Assembly: GCA_900540295.1 (NCBI GenBank)
Contig: UQFM01000052.1
Location: forward strand, 1 to 12,822
Source: an uncultured Oscillospiraceae bacterium
GTDB taxonomy: Bacteria; Bacillota; Clostridia; Oscillospirales; Acutalibacteraceae
Reading direction: 5' to 3'
Length of the DNA: 12,822 bases
The translations under genes were made by a program, and so were the position numbers. Below the pieces are notes generated by a model. That model was not told where the DNA came from, ran no database searches, and worked only from the letters and a program-made list of their open reading frames with translations. Positions 6,504 through 12,820 of this stretch are shown in pieces; the stretch's first letter is position 1, and each line of letters opens with the position of its first letter.

Positions 6504-7160
6504 CTATTTCGCCGCCATTTGGGCGCGTGCTAGCTTAATATTTTCCACAAAGCGTTTGCCTGTTTCGGTAATCTTTTTGTAATCGCCTGTTTTTGCGCCT
6601 GCGGTCAAGGACGAGCCTGCGCCGACAGCAACCGCGCCCGCTTTAATCCACTCACCGACGTTATCGGCATCGACGCCGCCTGTCGGCATCATTTTTGCAT
6701 ACGGAATCGGACCTTTGATATCCTTGATAATTTTCGGGCCGAACAGGTCGGCGGGGAATACCTTCAGAATATCCGCGCCGTTTTCCATCGCCAAAAGCCC
6801 CTCGCGCACACTCATAATGCCCGGCATCATCGGCACTCTGTAGCGGTTGCACAGATGTAAAGTATCCAAGTCCAAAGCGGGACTGACAATATATTCCGCG
6901 CCCGACAGCATTGCGATACGCGCCGTGGTTGCGTCCAGCACCGTGCCCGCGCCGAGAATAATTTCCTCGGGAGTATAGCGTTTTGCAAGTTCTTCAATCA
7001 CCTTATCCGCATGCGGTACGGTGAAGGTCAGCTCAATCGCCGCCACACCGCCTTCAATGCACGCGTCGGTAATGCGAATCGCCTTGTCTACGGATTCCGC
7101 ACGCACCACGGCAACAATGCCGCAGTCCTGAATGCGGGTAATGATTTTTTCTTTGTCCAT
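6504..7160 (-). CDS. eda: 2-dehydro-3-deoxy-phosphogluconate aldolase / 4-hydroxy-2-oxoglutarate aldolase
   Basis: Eda cleaves KDPG to pyruvate and glyceraldehyde-3-phosphate, the last step of the hexuronate and Entner-Doudoroff routes. The 218-residue protein shows the class I aldolase pattern: I-V-A-V-V-R at 15-20, A-I-E-L-T-F at 41-46 (catalytic Glu43), G-A-G-T-V at 70-74, and D-I-L-K-V-F-P-A at 130-137 with the Schiff-base Lys133. M-P-T-G-G-V at 158-163 forms part of the phosphate site. The ATG at 7160 is chosen because GGAGTG lies six bases upstream; an in-frame GTG at 7169 overlaps that Shine-Dalgarno sequence. It belongs to the uxuA-uxuB-kdgK-eda order but is separated from kdgK by about 520 bases containing the DUF559 cassette. 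Repeat copies 1 and 2 flank it in opposite orientation. Confidence 0.95.
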   Translation of the reverse strand: MDKEKIITRIQDCGIVAVVRAESVDKAIRITDACIEGGVAAIELTFTVPHADKVIEELAKRYTPEEIILGAGTVLDATTARIAMLSGAEYIVSPALDLDTLHLCNRYRVPMMPGIMSVREGLLAMENGADILKVFPADLFGPKIIKDIKGPIPYAKMMPTGGVDADNVGEWIKAGAVAVGAGSSLTAGAKTGDYKKITETGKRFVENIKLARAQMAAK

Positions 7161-7195
7161 TGTTTTCACTCCAAAAAACTATAATCTAAGCCTTG

Positions 7196-7242
7196 AACGC
7201 TCCCTCTTTGAGGGAGCTGTCGCCACAGGCGACTGAGGGAGT
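7196..7242 (-). repeat. GGGAG palindromic repeat, copy 2 (inverted)
   Basis: On the plus strand this reads AACGCTCCCTC (7196-7206), TTT, GAGGGAGC (7210-7217), a hairpin GTCGCC-ACA-GGCGAC (7219-7233), then GACTGAGGGAGT (ending at 7242). It is the reverse complement of the copy 1/copy 3 arrangement with a different middle hairpin. Its inner end provides the last base of the DUF559 stop codon. Confidence 0.92.
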
Positions 7243-7607
7243 TACTTGTCTGCAATGCGAAGTTTCACTTCTCTGTCGATGCAAGAACACACCTCATAGA
7301 AATTTTTATCAATATCTAAATTTGTAAAACGCAGAATTTTCAAGTGGTGTGTGCGTAATTGCTCTGTGCGCTTCACATCATAGCGGTTCTGCTCCGAAGT
7401 AAAATGCCCGCCGCCGTCCAATTCTATAACCAGCTTTGCTTGATGGCAATAAAAATCCGCAATAAAATCATCAATCACTTTTTGCCGCTGAAAACGGATG
7501 GGGTAGTCTTTTAGAAAATAATACCACAATTTCCGTTCCCACGGTGTAGCATTTTTTCGCAGTTCTTTTGCGTAAGGGATTAAATCTTTATTATACGGTA
7601 AGGACAT
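7242..7607 (-). CDS. DUF559 / Vsr-like endonuclease-fold protein
   Basis: A complete 121-residue protein of the DUF559 family, which has the very-short-patch-repair / PD-(D/E)XK nuclease fold. Visible family features: A-T-P-W-E-R-K-L-W at 20-28 (Glu24); F-Q-R-Q-K-V-I-D-D-F-I-A-D-F-Y-C at 39-54 (Asp51); L-V-I-E-L-D-G-G-G-H at 59-68 (Glu62, Asp64); and I-L-R-F-T-N at 91-96. These acidic residues are the likely metal site. The function of such proteins is not established; DNA nicking or cleavage is inferred from fold. The ATG at 7607 is only four bases from repeat copy 3, whose terminal GAGGGAG serves as the Shine-Dalgarno sequence, and the TAA shares a base with copy 2. By eye the gene is more A+T-rich than kdgK and eda. 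It has the operon's orientation and may be read from the kdgK transcript. Confidence 0.88.
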   Translation of the reverse strand: MSLPYNKDLIPYAKELRKNATPWERKLWYYFLKDYPIRFQRQKVIDDFIADFYCHQAKLVIELDGGGHFTSEQNRYDVKRTEQLRTHHLKILRFTNLDIDKNFYEVCSCIDREVKLRIADK

Positions 7608-7611
7608 ATTT

Positions 7612-7660
7612 ACTCCCTCAGTCTCGCTTTGCTCGACAGCTCCCTCGGAGAGGGAGCGTT
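7612..7660 (+). repeat. GGGAG palindromic repeat, copy 3
   Basis: On the plus strand this reads ACTCCCTCAGTC (7612-7623), a variable middle TCGC-TTTGC-TCGACA, then GCTCCCTC (7639-7646), loop GGA, GAGGGAGC (7650-7657) and GTT. The next bases, TATTTTAAAA-like, also resemble the sequence after copy 1 (GTTATT..TATTTTAAAA), so similarity to copy 1 extends beyond the palindrome. Confidence 0.92.
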
Positions 7661-7678
7661 ATTTTTTATTTTAAAAAA

Positions 7679-8776
7679 TTATCTTTGCACTCTCGCCCCT
7701 GCGCCGCCGACGATATTTTCTACTTCCTTGAGGGACGCCATAGAGGTGTCGCCGGGGGTAGTCATCGCGAGTGCGCCGTGCGCCACACCGTAGTTGACCG
7801 CTTTCTGCGGGTCGCCTGTGGTCATCAGTCCGTAGATAAGTCCCGAAGCGAAGCTGTCGCCGCCGCCGACGCGGTCTAAAATTTCAAGCCCGGGAAGCGA
7901 CAAACCGTTATACACTTTGCCGTCTGCGTAGCAGATAGCCGACCAATCGTTGACCGTTGCGGTTTTCACGGTGCGAAGCGTCGTCGCAATCACCTTGAAA
8001 TTCGGATACACCTTGACAACCTCGCCGAGCATTTTGTAATAGCCCTCAATATTGAGCGATTTGAGATTTTCGTCATTGCCCTCAACCTCAAATCCGAGGC
8101 ACGCGGTGAAGTCCTCTTCGTTGCCAATCATAACGTCAATATATTTCGCGATTTCACGGTTGACCGCCTGTGCCTTTTCCTTACCGCCGATGTCTTTCCA
8201 AAGGGACGGACGGTAGTTGAGGTCGTAAGAAACCACAGTGCCGTATTTTTTTGCCGTTTTGACGGCTTCAATCACAACGTCCGCCGTTGTATCGGACAGC
8301 GCCGCGAAAATACCGCCTGTGTGCAGCCAGCGCACACCCAGCGTGCCAAAAACATACTCCCAGTCGATGTCGCCTGCTTTTAACTGCGACGCCGCCGTAT
8401 TGCCGCGGTCAGATACACCGACTGCACCGCGGATGCCGTAGCCGCGCTCGGTAAAATTCAAGCCGTTGCGGACGGTTCTGCCGATACCGTCATAGGCGCG
8501 CCACTGAATCAGCGAGGTATCCACACCGCCCTGTAGCATAAAATCCTCTACCAATCTGCCGACCTCGTTGTCCGCAAGCGCCGTTACCGCCGCCGTTTTC
8601 ATACCGAAGCAACGGCGCAGTCCGCGCGCAACATTGTATTCGCCGCCGCCTTCCCATGCGCGGAAAGAACGCGCGGTTTTGATGCGTCCCTCACCGGGGT
8701 CTAAGCGCAGCATAATTTCGCCCAAGGAAATCATATCGTAAACATATGTGCCCTGCTCTTTTAACTGTAAATCCAT
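7679..8776 (-). CDS. kdgK: 2-dehydro-3-deoxygluconokinase (PfkB family)
   Basis: KdgK phosphorylates 2-keto-3-deoxygluconate with ATP to give KDPG. The protein has 365 residues, somewhat longer than the roughly 310-340 usual for the family, owing to an N-terminal leader of about 14 residues and insertions near 100-125. PfkB features: I-S-L-G-E-I-M-L-R at 16-24; substrate-binding G-G-G-E-Y-N-V-A-R-G-L at 43-53; Y-D-L-N-Y-R-P-S-L-W at 184-193; G-N-E-E-D at 218-222; and the catalytic D-R-V-G-G-G-D-S-F-A-S-G at 301-312, with Asp307 as base. The ribosome binding site AGGGAGAA lies six bases before the ATG. It follows uxuB by 14 bases in the same operon. Sugar specificity is inferred mainly from the uxuA/uxuB/eda neighbours and the D-L-N-Y-R motif; another PfkB sugar kinase is a less likely alternative. 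Confidence 0.9.
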   Translation of the reverse strand: MDLQLKEQGTYVYDMISLGEIMLRLDPGEGRIKTARSFRAWEGGGEYNVARGLRRCFGMKTAAVTALADNEVGRLVEDFMLQGGVDTSLIQWRAYDGIGRTVRNGLNFTERGYGIRGAVGVSDRGNTAASQLKAGDIDWEYVFGTLGVRWLHTGGIFAALSDTTADVVIEAVKTAKKYGTVVSYDLNYRPSLWKDIGGKEKAQAVNREIAKYIDVMIGNEEDFTACLGFEVEGNDENLKSLNIEGYYKMLGEVVKVYPNFKVIATTLRTVKTATVNDWSAICYADGKVYNGLSLPGLEILDRVGGGDSFASGLIYGLMTTGDPQKAVNYGVAHGALAMTTPGDTSMASLKEVENIVGGAGARVQR

Positions 8777-8790
8777 ATTGCGTTCTCCCT

Positions 8791-9639
8791 TTATACGCCT
8801 GAATACGCGTTGAATCCGCCGTCCACAGCGATGGTTGTGCCCGTAATGAAGCTCGAATAGCGCTCGTCACAAAGGAACAAAAGCGAACCCTCTAACTCCT
8901 CTGCCTCGCCGAAGCGTTTCATCGGAGTTGCGGCAAGGATTTTGCCTGTGCGTGCCGTCGGCGTACCGTCTGCATTCCAAAGAAGCGTTTTATTCTGATT
9001 GGTGGAGAAGAACCCGGGCGCGATGGCATTCACGCGGATACCGACCTCGGCAAAATGCACCGCCATAAACTGCGTAAAGTTTGCCACTGCCGCCTTTGCC
9101 GCAGAATATGCGGGAATCTTTGTCAGCGGACGGAATGCATTCATGGAAGTCACCATGACAATGCAGGTGTTTTCTTTCTCCGCCATATCGCGGGCAAACA
9201 CCTGTGTCGGAATGAGTGTGCCCAAGAAATTCAAGTTGAACACAAACGAAATGCCCTGCGGGTCAAGGTCGAAAAAGGTTTTCACATTTTCGTCCTTTTG
9301 TGTAAGGTCGATTTTTTCCAAGGTTTCTTTCGTGGTCGTGCCTTTCGGATTGTTCCCGCCCGCACCGTTTAACAGAATGTCGCACGTGCCAAAGGTTTCA
9401 TTGACAATCGCGCGCGCCTGTTCCATACTTTCAGGCTCCAAAACATTGCATCCGACGGCAATCGCTTCGCCGCCCGCCGCTGTGATTTCATCGGCAACCG
9501 CCTGCGCCGCCGCTTCGTTTAAATCGAGTACAGCGACTTTCACGCCCTGTCTGCCGAGTGCTTTCGCAAAATCGCCGCAAATCACACCGCCGCCGCCTGT
9601 GACAACCGCAACTCTGCCTTTTAAATTTTCGTGTATCAT
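8791..9639 (-). CDS. uxuB: Fructuronate reductase / D-mannonate oxidoreductase, SDR type
   Basis: A 282-residue short-chain dehydrogenase. It shows the cofactor loop T-G-G-G-G-V-I-C-G at 14-22, Asp39 after the second strand (which favours NAD over NADP), N-G-A-G-G at 91-95, catalytic Ser165, and Y178-x-x-x-K182 in A-Y-S-A-A-K. The C-terminus V-D-G-G-F-N-A-Y is typical. Next to uxuA, it most likely reduces D-fructuronate to D-mannonate, as the SDR-type enzyme (YjmF/UxuB) of Bacillus does, rather than being the unrelated long-chain UxuB of E. coli. An insert with many acidic and lysine residues at about 103-127 is characteristic of this subgroup as I remember it. AAAGGAA lies eight bases before the ATG. 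A gluconate 5-dehydrogenase-like activity is the main alternative. Confidence 0.85.
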   Translation of the reverse strand: MIHENLKGRVAVVTGGGGVICGDFAKALGRQGVKVAVLDLNEAAAQAVADEITAAGGEAIAVGCNVLEPESMEQARAIVNETFGTCDILLNGAGGNNPKGTTTKETLEKIDLTQKDENVKTFFDLDPQGISFVFNLNFLGTLIPTQVFARDMAEKENTCIVMVTSMNAFRPLTKIPAYSAAKAAVANFTQFMAVHFAEVGIRVNAIAPGFFSTNQNKTLLWNADGTPTARTGKILAATPMKRFGEAEELEGSLLFLCDERYSSFITGTTIAVDGGFNAYSGV

Positions 9640-9670
9640 ATTTCAAATTCCTTTCTGCTTTCAGAAAATA

Positions 9671-9725
9671 GAGCGTTCTTCCGTAGGGACGGCTGTCTTC
9701 AGCCGTCCGCGGGACAATTGCAAAA
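9671..9725. repeat. Second palindromic repeat in the uxuA-uxuB gap
   Basis: The 90-bp gap between uxuA and uxuB holds a perfect hairpin GGACGGCTG (9687-9695), loop TCTT, CAGCCGTCC (9700-9708), set in CCGTAGGGAC...CGCGGGAC. It differs in sequence from the GGGAG repeats. From memory, similar 'GTAGGGnCGG...CCGnCCGCGGGAC' elements are dispersed in related genomes; only one copy is present here, so its repeat status cannot be shown from this window. It lacks a T-run on the operon strand, so it is not an intrinsic terminator. Confidence 0.55.
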
Positions 9726-9729
9726 TCCC

Positions 9730-10791
9730 TTATTTCGATTTTTCCGTAGCTTCCCACAGACCGTTGAGGTATGCCGCACCCAGCGCACGGTCAAAAAGCC
9801 CGTAACCCGGGCGTGCAACCTCGCCCCAAATCATTCTGCCGTGGTCAGGACGGATATAGCCGTCAAAGCCAACGTCCTGCAAAGCCTTGACAATTTCATA
9901 CATATCGAGAGAACCCGCCGCACTTTCGTGTGCGGTTTCGTTGAAATGTCTGTCCTCTACTTTAATATTGCGCAAATGTGCAAAATAAATACGGTCACCG
10001 ACGGCACGAATCATCGCGGGCAAATCATTTTGCAGATTTGCACCGAGAGACCCTGTGCAAAAAGTCAATCCGTTATATTTGCTCGGCACGGCGTTTAACA
10101 GCTTTTTGAGCGCGTCCAGATTTGTGATAATGCGGGGCAGACCGAAAATTCCCCATGGCGGGTCATCGGGATGAATCGCCATTTTCACGTCGCATTCCTC
10201 GCAGACGGGCATAATCTGCTCTAAGAAATAAATCAGATTGTTCCAAAGGTCGTCCTCGGTTACGTTTTTGTATTTCTCAAACAGTTCCTTGATTTCGGGC
10301 ATACGCTCCGTTTCCCAGCCGGGCATCGCGTAGCCGTTGGAGTTGTCGTCAATCTCCTTAAACATCTGCTCGGGACTTTTGCCCTCAATCTGCTTGCCGT
10401 CGTAAGAAAGGCAGGTCGCACCGTCGCACATCACGCTTGCAAGGTCGGTGCGCGTCCAGTCAAACACAGGCATAAAGTTGTAGCAAATCACCTTTACGCC
10501 CGCCGCCGCCAAATTGCGGATGCAGGTTTTATAATTTTCAATATACTTGTCGCGCGTCGGCAGTCCGATTTTAATATCCTCATGCACATTCACGCTTTCA
10601 ATGCATTCCATTGTCAGTCCCGCCGCTTCGATTTCCGCTTTCATACGGAGAATATCCTCCATCGGCCAAACCTCGCCTGCGGGCAAATAGTGGAGTGCAG
10701 GCACAACGCCCGTTACGCCCGGAATCTGCCGAATCTGCGCAAGCGTTACGGTGTCCTTTTCCGCGCCAAACCAGCGAAATGTCATTTGCAT
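9730..10791 (-). CDS. uxuA: Mannonate dehydratase
   Basis: UxuA dehydrates D-mannonate to 2-keto-3-deoxygluconate. The 353-residue TIM-barrel protein begins M-Q-M-T-F-R-W-F-G, matching the family start. Visible features: F-G-A-E-K-D at 8-13; V-C/I-C-Y-N-F-M-P-V-F-D-W at 101-112; and a metal site expected from A-I-H-P-D-D-P-P at 205-212 (His207), F-C-T-G-S at 244-248 (Cys245), F-A-H-L-R-N at 270-275 (His272) and R-P-D-H-G-R at 314-319 (Asp316). The C-terminal G-Y-G-L-F-D-R-A-L-G-A-A-Y is conserved. The ATG at 10791 has AGGTGA about eight bases upstream; an ATG at 10800 would overlap that site, and longer starts run into the promoter. It is the first gene of the hexuronate operon, divergent from guaA. 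Confidence 0.95.
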   Translation of the reverse strand: MQMTFRWFGAEKDTVTLAQIRQIPGVTGVVPALHYLPAGEVWPMEDILRMKAEIEAAGLTMECIESVNVHEDIKIGLPTRDKYIENYKTCIRNLAAAGVKVICYNFMPVFDWTRTDLASVMCDGATCLSYDGKQIEGKSPEQMFKEIDDNSNGYAMPGWETERMPEIKELFEKYKNVTEDDLWNNLIYFLEQIMPVCEECDVKMAIHPDDPPWGIFGLPRIITNLDALKKLLNAVPSKYNGLTFCTGSLGANLQNDLPAMIRAVGDRIYFAHLRNIKVEDRHFNETAHESAAGSLDMYEIVKALQDVGFDGYIRPDHGRMIWGEVARPGYGLFDRALGAAYLNGLWEATEKSK

Positions 10792-10820
10792 AGGTCTCAT
10801 CACCTTTTTTATGCTTTTTA

Positions 10821-10846
10821 GGAAAAATCGAAAAATCAATATTTCC
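10821..10846 (-). promoter_or_regulatory. Possible operator of the hexuronate operon
   Basis: The 26 bases starting GGAAA and ending TTTCC form an imperfect palindrome (about 18 of 26 positions symmetric). It lies just downstream of the predicted transcription start, where a repressor would block elongation. It also contains two copies of a GATTTTTC-like direct repeat. No regulator gene is nearby to suggest its class, so this is tentative. Confidence 0.25.
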
Positions 10847-10858
10847 CCATTTTCGCTT

Positions 10859-10887
10859 ATTTTATCACCGCAGGGAAAAATTATCAA
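10859..10887 (-). promoter_or_regulatory. uxuA operon promoter
   Basis: On the minus strand, TTGATA (10887-10882), a 17-base spacer and TAAAAT (10864-10859) form a near-consensus sigma-A promoter, with TGA giving an extended -10. Transcription would begin near 10852, leaving a leader of about 60 bases before the uxuA ATG at 10791. Confidence 0.8.
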
Positions 10888-11003
10888 TACGAAATATCGG
10901 AAAAAACAGAATTTATAAATTCAGGGCGCGGTTCCGACAAAAAAATGTAAAAATCTGCACAAATCCATAGAATAAAACCCATATATTCTTTGCCTTCTCC
11001 CTC

Positions 11004-11032
11004 TTGCAACATGTACGTAAATTGTATATAAT
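11004..11032 (+). promoter_or_regulatory. guaA promoter
   Basis: TTGCAA at 11004-11009, a 17-base spacer and a perfect TATAAT at 11027-11032 form a strong sigma-A promoter. Transcription would begin near 11039, 25 bases before the guaA ATG, so there is no room for a guanine riboswitch aptamer downstream of the start. Confidence 0.88.
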
Positions 11033-11063
11033 ATTTGAATTAAACTATGTTAGGAAGACCGAT

Positions 11064-12593
11064 ATGGAAAAAATCTTGGTTTTGGATTTCGGCGGGCAGT
11101 ACAACCAGCTGATTGCGCGCCGTGTGCGCGACAACAACGTGTATGCCGAAATTCTCCCCTATACCACGCCGCTTGCGGAAATCAAGGCACGGCACTACAA
11201 GGGCATTATTTTCACAGGCGGACCGAATTCCGTGTACGATTCGGCATCACCGCATTATCCGAAAGAAATTTTGGAGTTGGGAATTCCCGTGCTCGGCATT
11301 TGTTACGGCTGCCAGCTTGTCGCGTGGATGCGCGGCGGTAAAGTGGCAACCGCGCCCGTGTCGGAATACGGCAAAATCGACGTGACGGTCAACACCAAAA
11401 GTCCGCTGTTTAAGGGCATCCCCGAAAAAAGCGTAATGTGGATGAGCCATACGGACTATATTTCGGAAGTCCCCGAAGGCTTTCAAACCGTTGGTACAAC
11501 TGCCGACTGTCCCTGCGCCGCCATGGAAAATCAGGAAGAGAACCTCTATGCCGTACAGTTTCACCCCGAAGTGACACATTCGCAGTTCGGCAAAGCGGTA
11601 CTGCACAATTTCCTGTATGTCATCTGCCGCTGTACGGGTGACTGGGTGATGGACGATTTTATTGAAAACACCGTACAGTCTTTGCGGCAAAAAATCGGCG
11701 ATAAAAAAGTGATTCTCGGTCTTTCGGGCGGTGTAGATTCCTCTGTCGCGGCGGGACTGCTTTCCCGCGCTGTCGGCAAACAGCTTACCTGTGTATTCGT
11801 CGACCAAGGGTTAATGCGCAAGGATGAGGGCGATTTCGTCGAAAAAACCTTCACCACGCTTTTCGATATGACCTTTGTGCGCGTCAACTGTCAGGATACT
11901 TTTTTGGAAAAGCTCAAAGGCGTGACCGACCCCGAAGAAAAGCGCAAAATCATCGGCACGGAATTTTACAATGTATTTTGGAACGAAATCCGCAGAGAAG
12001 CGGACAAGGGCTTCTTTGCGCAGGGTACGATTTATCCCGACTGCATTGAATCGGGCAAGGGCGACGCGGACGTTATCAAAACGCATCATAACCGCGTCAA
12101 AATGCCTGAAGATATCGAATTTGAGGGCGTGATTGAACCGCTGTGCGATTTATTTAAGGACGAGGTCCGTGCCGTCGGTGAAAAGCTCGGCATTCCGAAA
12201 GAGCTTGTTTGGCGTCAGCCGTTCCCCGGGCCGGGACTCGGCGTGCGTATCATCGGGGAAATCACAGCCGAAAAGGTGCGCATTTTGCAGGACGCAGACG
12301 CGATTTTCCGCGAGGAAATGGCAAAAACGGGCTACGAGAAACAGTTAAGCCAATTCTTCGCCGTTCTGCCGAACGTGAAAACCGTCGGCGTGATGGGCGA
12401 CCACAGAACCTACGACCATCTCATCGCCCTGCGCGCTGTGACCACCGACAACTTTATGACGGCGGACTGGGCGCAGATTCCCTACGATTTGCTCGCCAAG
12501 GTTTCCAACCGCATCACCAACGAAGTGGAACACGTCAACCGCGTCGTCTACGACATCACCTCGAAACCCCCGGGAACAGTGGAGTGGGAGTAA
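11064..12593 (+). CDS. guaA: GMP synthase (glutamine-hydrolysing)
   Basis: GuaA aminates XMP to GMP using glutamine and ATP, the last step of guanine nucleotide synthesis. The 509-residue protein has both domains. The class I glutamine amidotransferase domain (about 1-190) shows D-F-G-G-Q-Y at 8-13, T-G-G-P-N-S at 51-56, the nucleophile Cys80 in G-I-C-Y-G-C-Q, and His167/Glu169 in Q-F-H-P-E-V. The ATP pyrophosphatase domain shows the P-loop L-S-G-G-V-D-S-S at 220-227 and D-Q-G-L-M-R-K at 247-253. The C-terminal dimerisation domain ends K-P-P-G-T-V-E-W-E. The residue after Gly81 is Cys82, where many homologues have Met or Gln. The ATG at 11064 has AGGAAG six bases upstream. A longer in-frame TTG start at 11004 falls inside the promoter and is rejected. 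It is monocistronic and divergent from uxuA. Confidence 0.97.
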   Translation: MEKILVLDFGGQYNQLIARRVRDNNVYAEILPYTTPLAEIKARHYKGIIFTGGPNSVYDSASPHYPKEILELGIPVLGICYGCQLVAWMRGGKVATAPVSEYGKIDVTVNTKSPLFKGIPEKSVMWMSHTDYISEVPEGFQTVGTTADCPCAAMENQEENLYAVQFHPEVTHSQFGKAVLHNFLYVICRCTGDWVMDDFIENTVQSLRQKIGDKKVILGLSGGVDSSVAAGLLSRAVGKQLTCVFVDQGLMRKDEGDFVEKTFTTLFDMTFVRVNCQDTFLEKLKGVTDPEEKRKIIGTEFYNVFWNEIRREADKGFFAQGTIYPDCIESGKGDADVIKTHHNRVKMPEDIEFEGVIEPLCDLFKDEVRAVGEKLGIPKELVWRQPFPGPGLGVRIIGEITAEKVRILQDADAIFREEMAKTGYEKQLSQFFAVLPNVKTVGVMGDHRTYDHLIALRAVTTDNFMTADWAQIPYDLLAKVSNRITNEVEHVNRVVYDITSKPPGTVEWE

Positions 12594-12700
12594 GAGTTCG
12601 TATAATATTTTTGTATACACGGCAAACCCCTAAACACCGTTTTATTTGCAAATTCACATGAAAGCAGAAAAATATGCATTAAAAAAATGTAAATATTCTG
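12594..12700. other. A+T-rich gap after guaA
   Basis: No gene is visible. A weak inverted repeat GTATA...TATAC follows the guaA stop at about 12600-12618 with a T-run in its loop, and runs of A and T occur at 12676-12690. None makes a convincing intrinsic terminator for guaA. Confidence 0.5.
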
Positions 12701-12728
12701 TTGCATTATTCGGATTATATGTTACACT
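12701..12728 (+). promoter_or_regulatory. Possible plus-strand promoter
   Basis: TTGCAT at 12701-12706, a 16-base spacer and TACACT at 12723-12728 resemble a sigma-A promoter directed toward the window's right edge. It could drive the structured element that follows or a gene outside the window. Folding of that element favours the opposite strand, so this promoter may be fortuitous. Confidence 0.35.
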
Positions 12729-12738
12729 GAAGCTGTAA

Positions 12739-12820
12739 GCCTTAACCATAGCGCACGCATAAGAACACGCCCAAAAGGCGTGTCCTGCGGGCACTTTTCA
12801 ACTTATCGCTCTCGCAAGGC
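12739..12820 (-). ncRNA. Possible structured RNA, incomplete at the window edge
   Basis: Nested complementary segments are present: GCCTT (12739-12743) with AAGGC (12816-12820); GCGCACGC (12751-12758) with GCGGGCAC (12787-12794); and AGAACACGCC (12762-12771) with GGCGTGTCCT (12777-12786), around a 5-base loop. Read on the minus strand, two positions that are A-C mismatches on the plus strand (12764/12784 and 12752/12793) become G-U pairs. The inner 10-bp stem is then complete and only one mismatch remains in the next stem. This asymmetry suggests a minus-strand RNA. I do not recognise its class, and a hairpin inside a larger leader is also possible. Confidence 0.35.

Larger units (their letters stand above)
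7196..7660 (-). mobile_element. Putative repeat-bounded DUF559 cassette
   Basis: About 465 bp are bounded by inverted copies of one palindromic repeat, with outer ends AACGCTCCCTC (7196-7206) and GAGGGAGCGTT (7650-7660) and inner ends GACTGAGGGAGT (7231-7242) and ACTCCCTCAGTC (7612-7623). The sole content is the DUF559 gene, which fills the space between the inner ends to within four bases. I see no obvious target-site duplication. The unit lies between kdgK and eda in an otherwise tightly packed operon, which suggests insertion. That it moves is an inference from this architecture. Confidence 0.55.

Noticed and set aside
7196..7660. Toxin-antitoxin or restriction system for the DUF559 gene
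   Set aside because: There is no partner gene, methylase or antitoxin next to it; the gene is alone between repeats.
6396..7660. CRISPR array
   Set aside because: Only three copies are present, in mixed orientation, internally variable and unevenly spaced around genes; no spacers and no cas genes.
8999..9805. 268-codon open frame on the plus strand over uxuB and the uxuA end
   Set aside because: It is antisense to a well-supported SDR gene and crosses the repeat-containing gap; the translation shows no family features.
10888..11063. Purine riboswitch upstream of guaA
   Set aside because: A strong promoter at 11004-11032 leaves only about 25 bases of leader, and no aptamer-like core is present upstream.
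12735..12795. 6S RNA, suggested by AAGCCTTAA and CCTGCGG segments on the plus strand
   Set aside because: The matching 5' half is missing in the A+T-rich sequence upstream and the resemblance is limited to short segments; an alignment search would be required to revive it.
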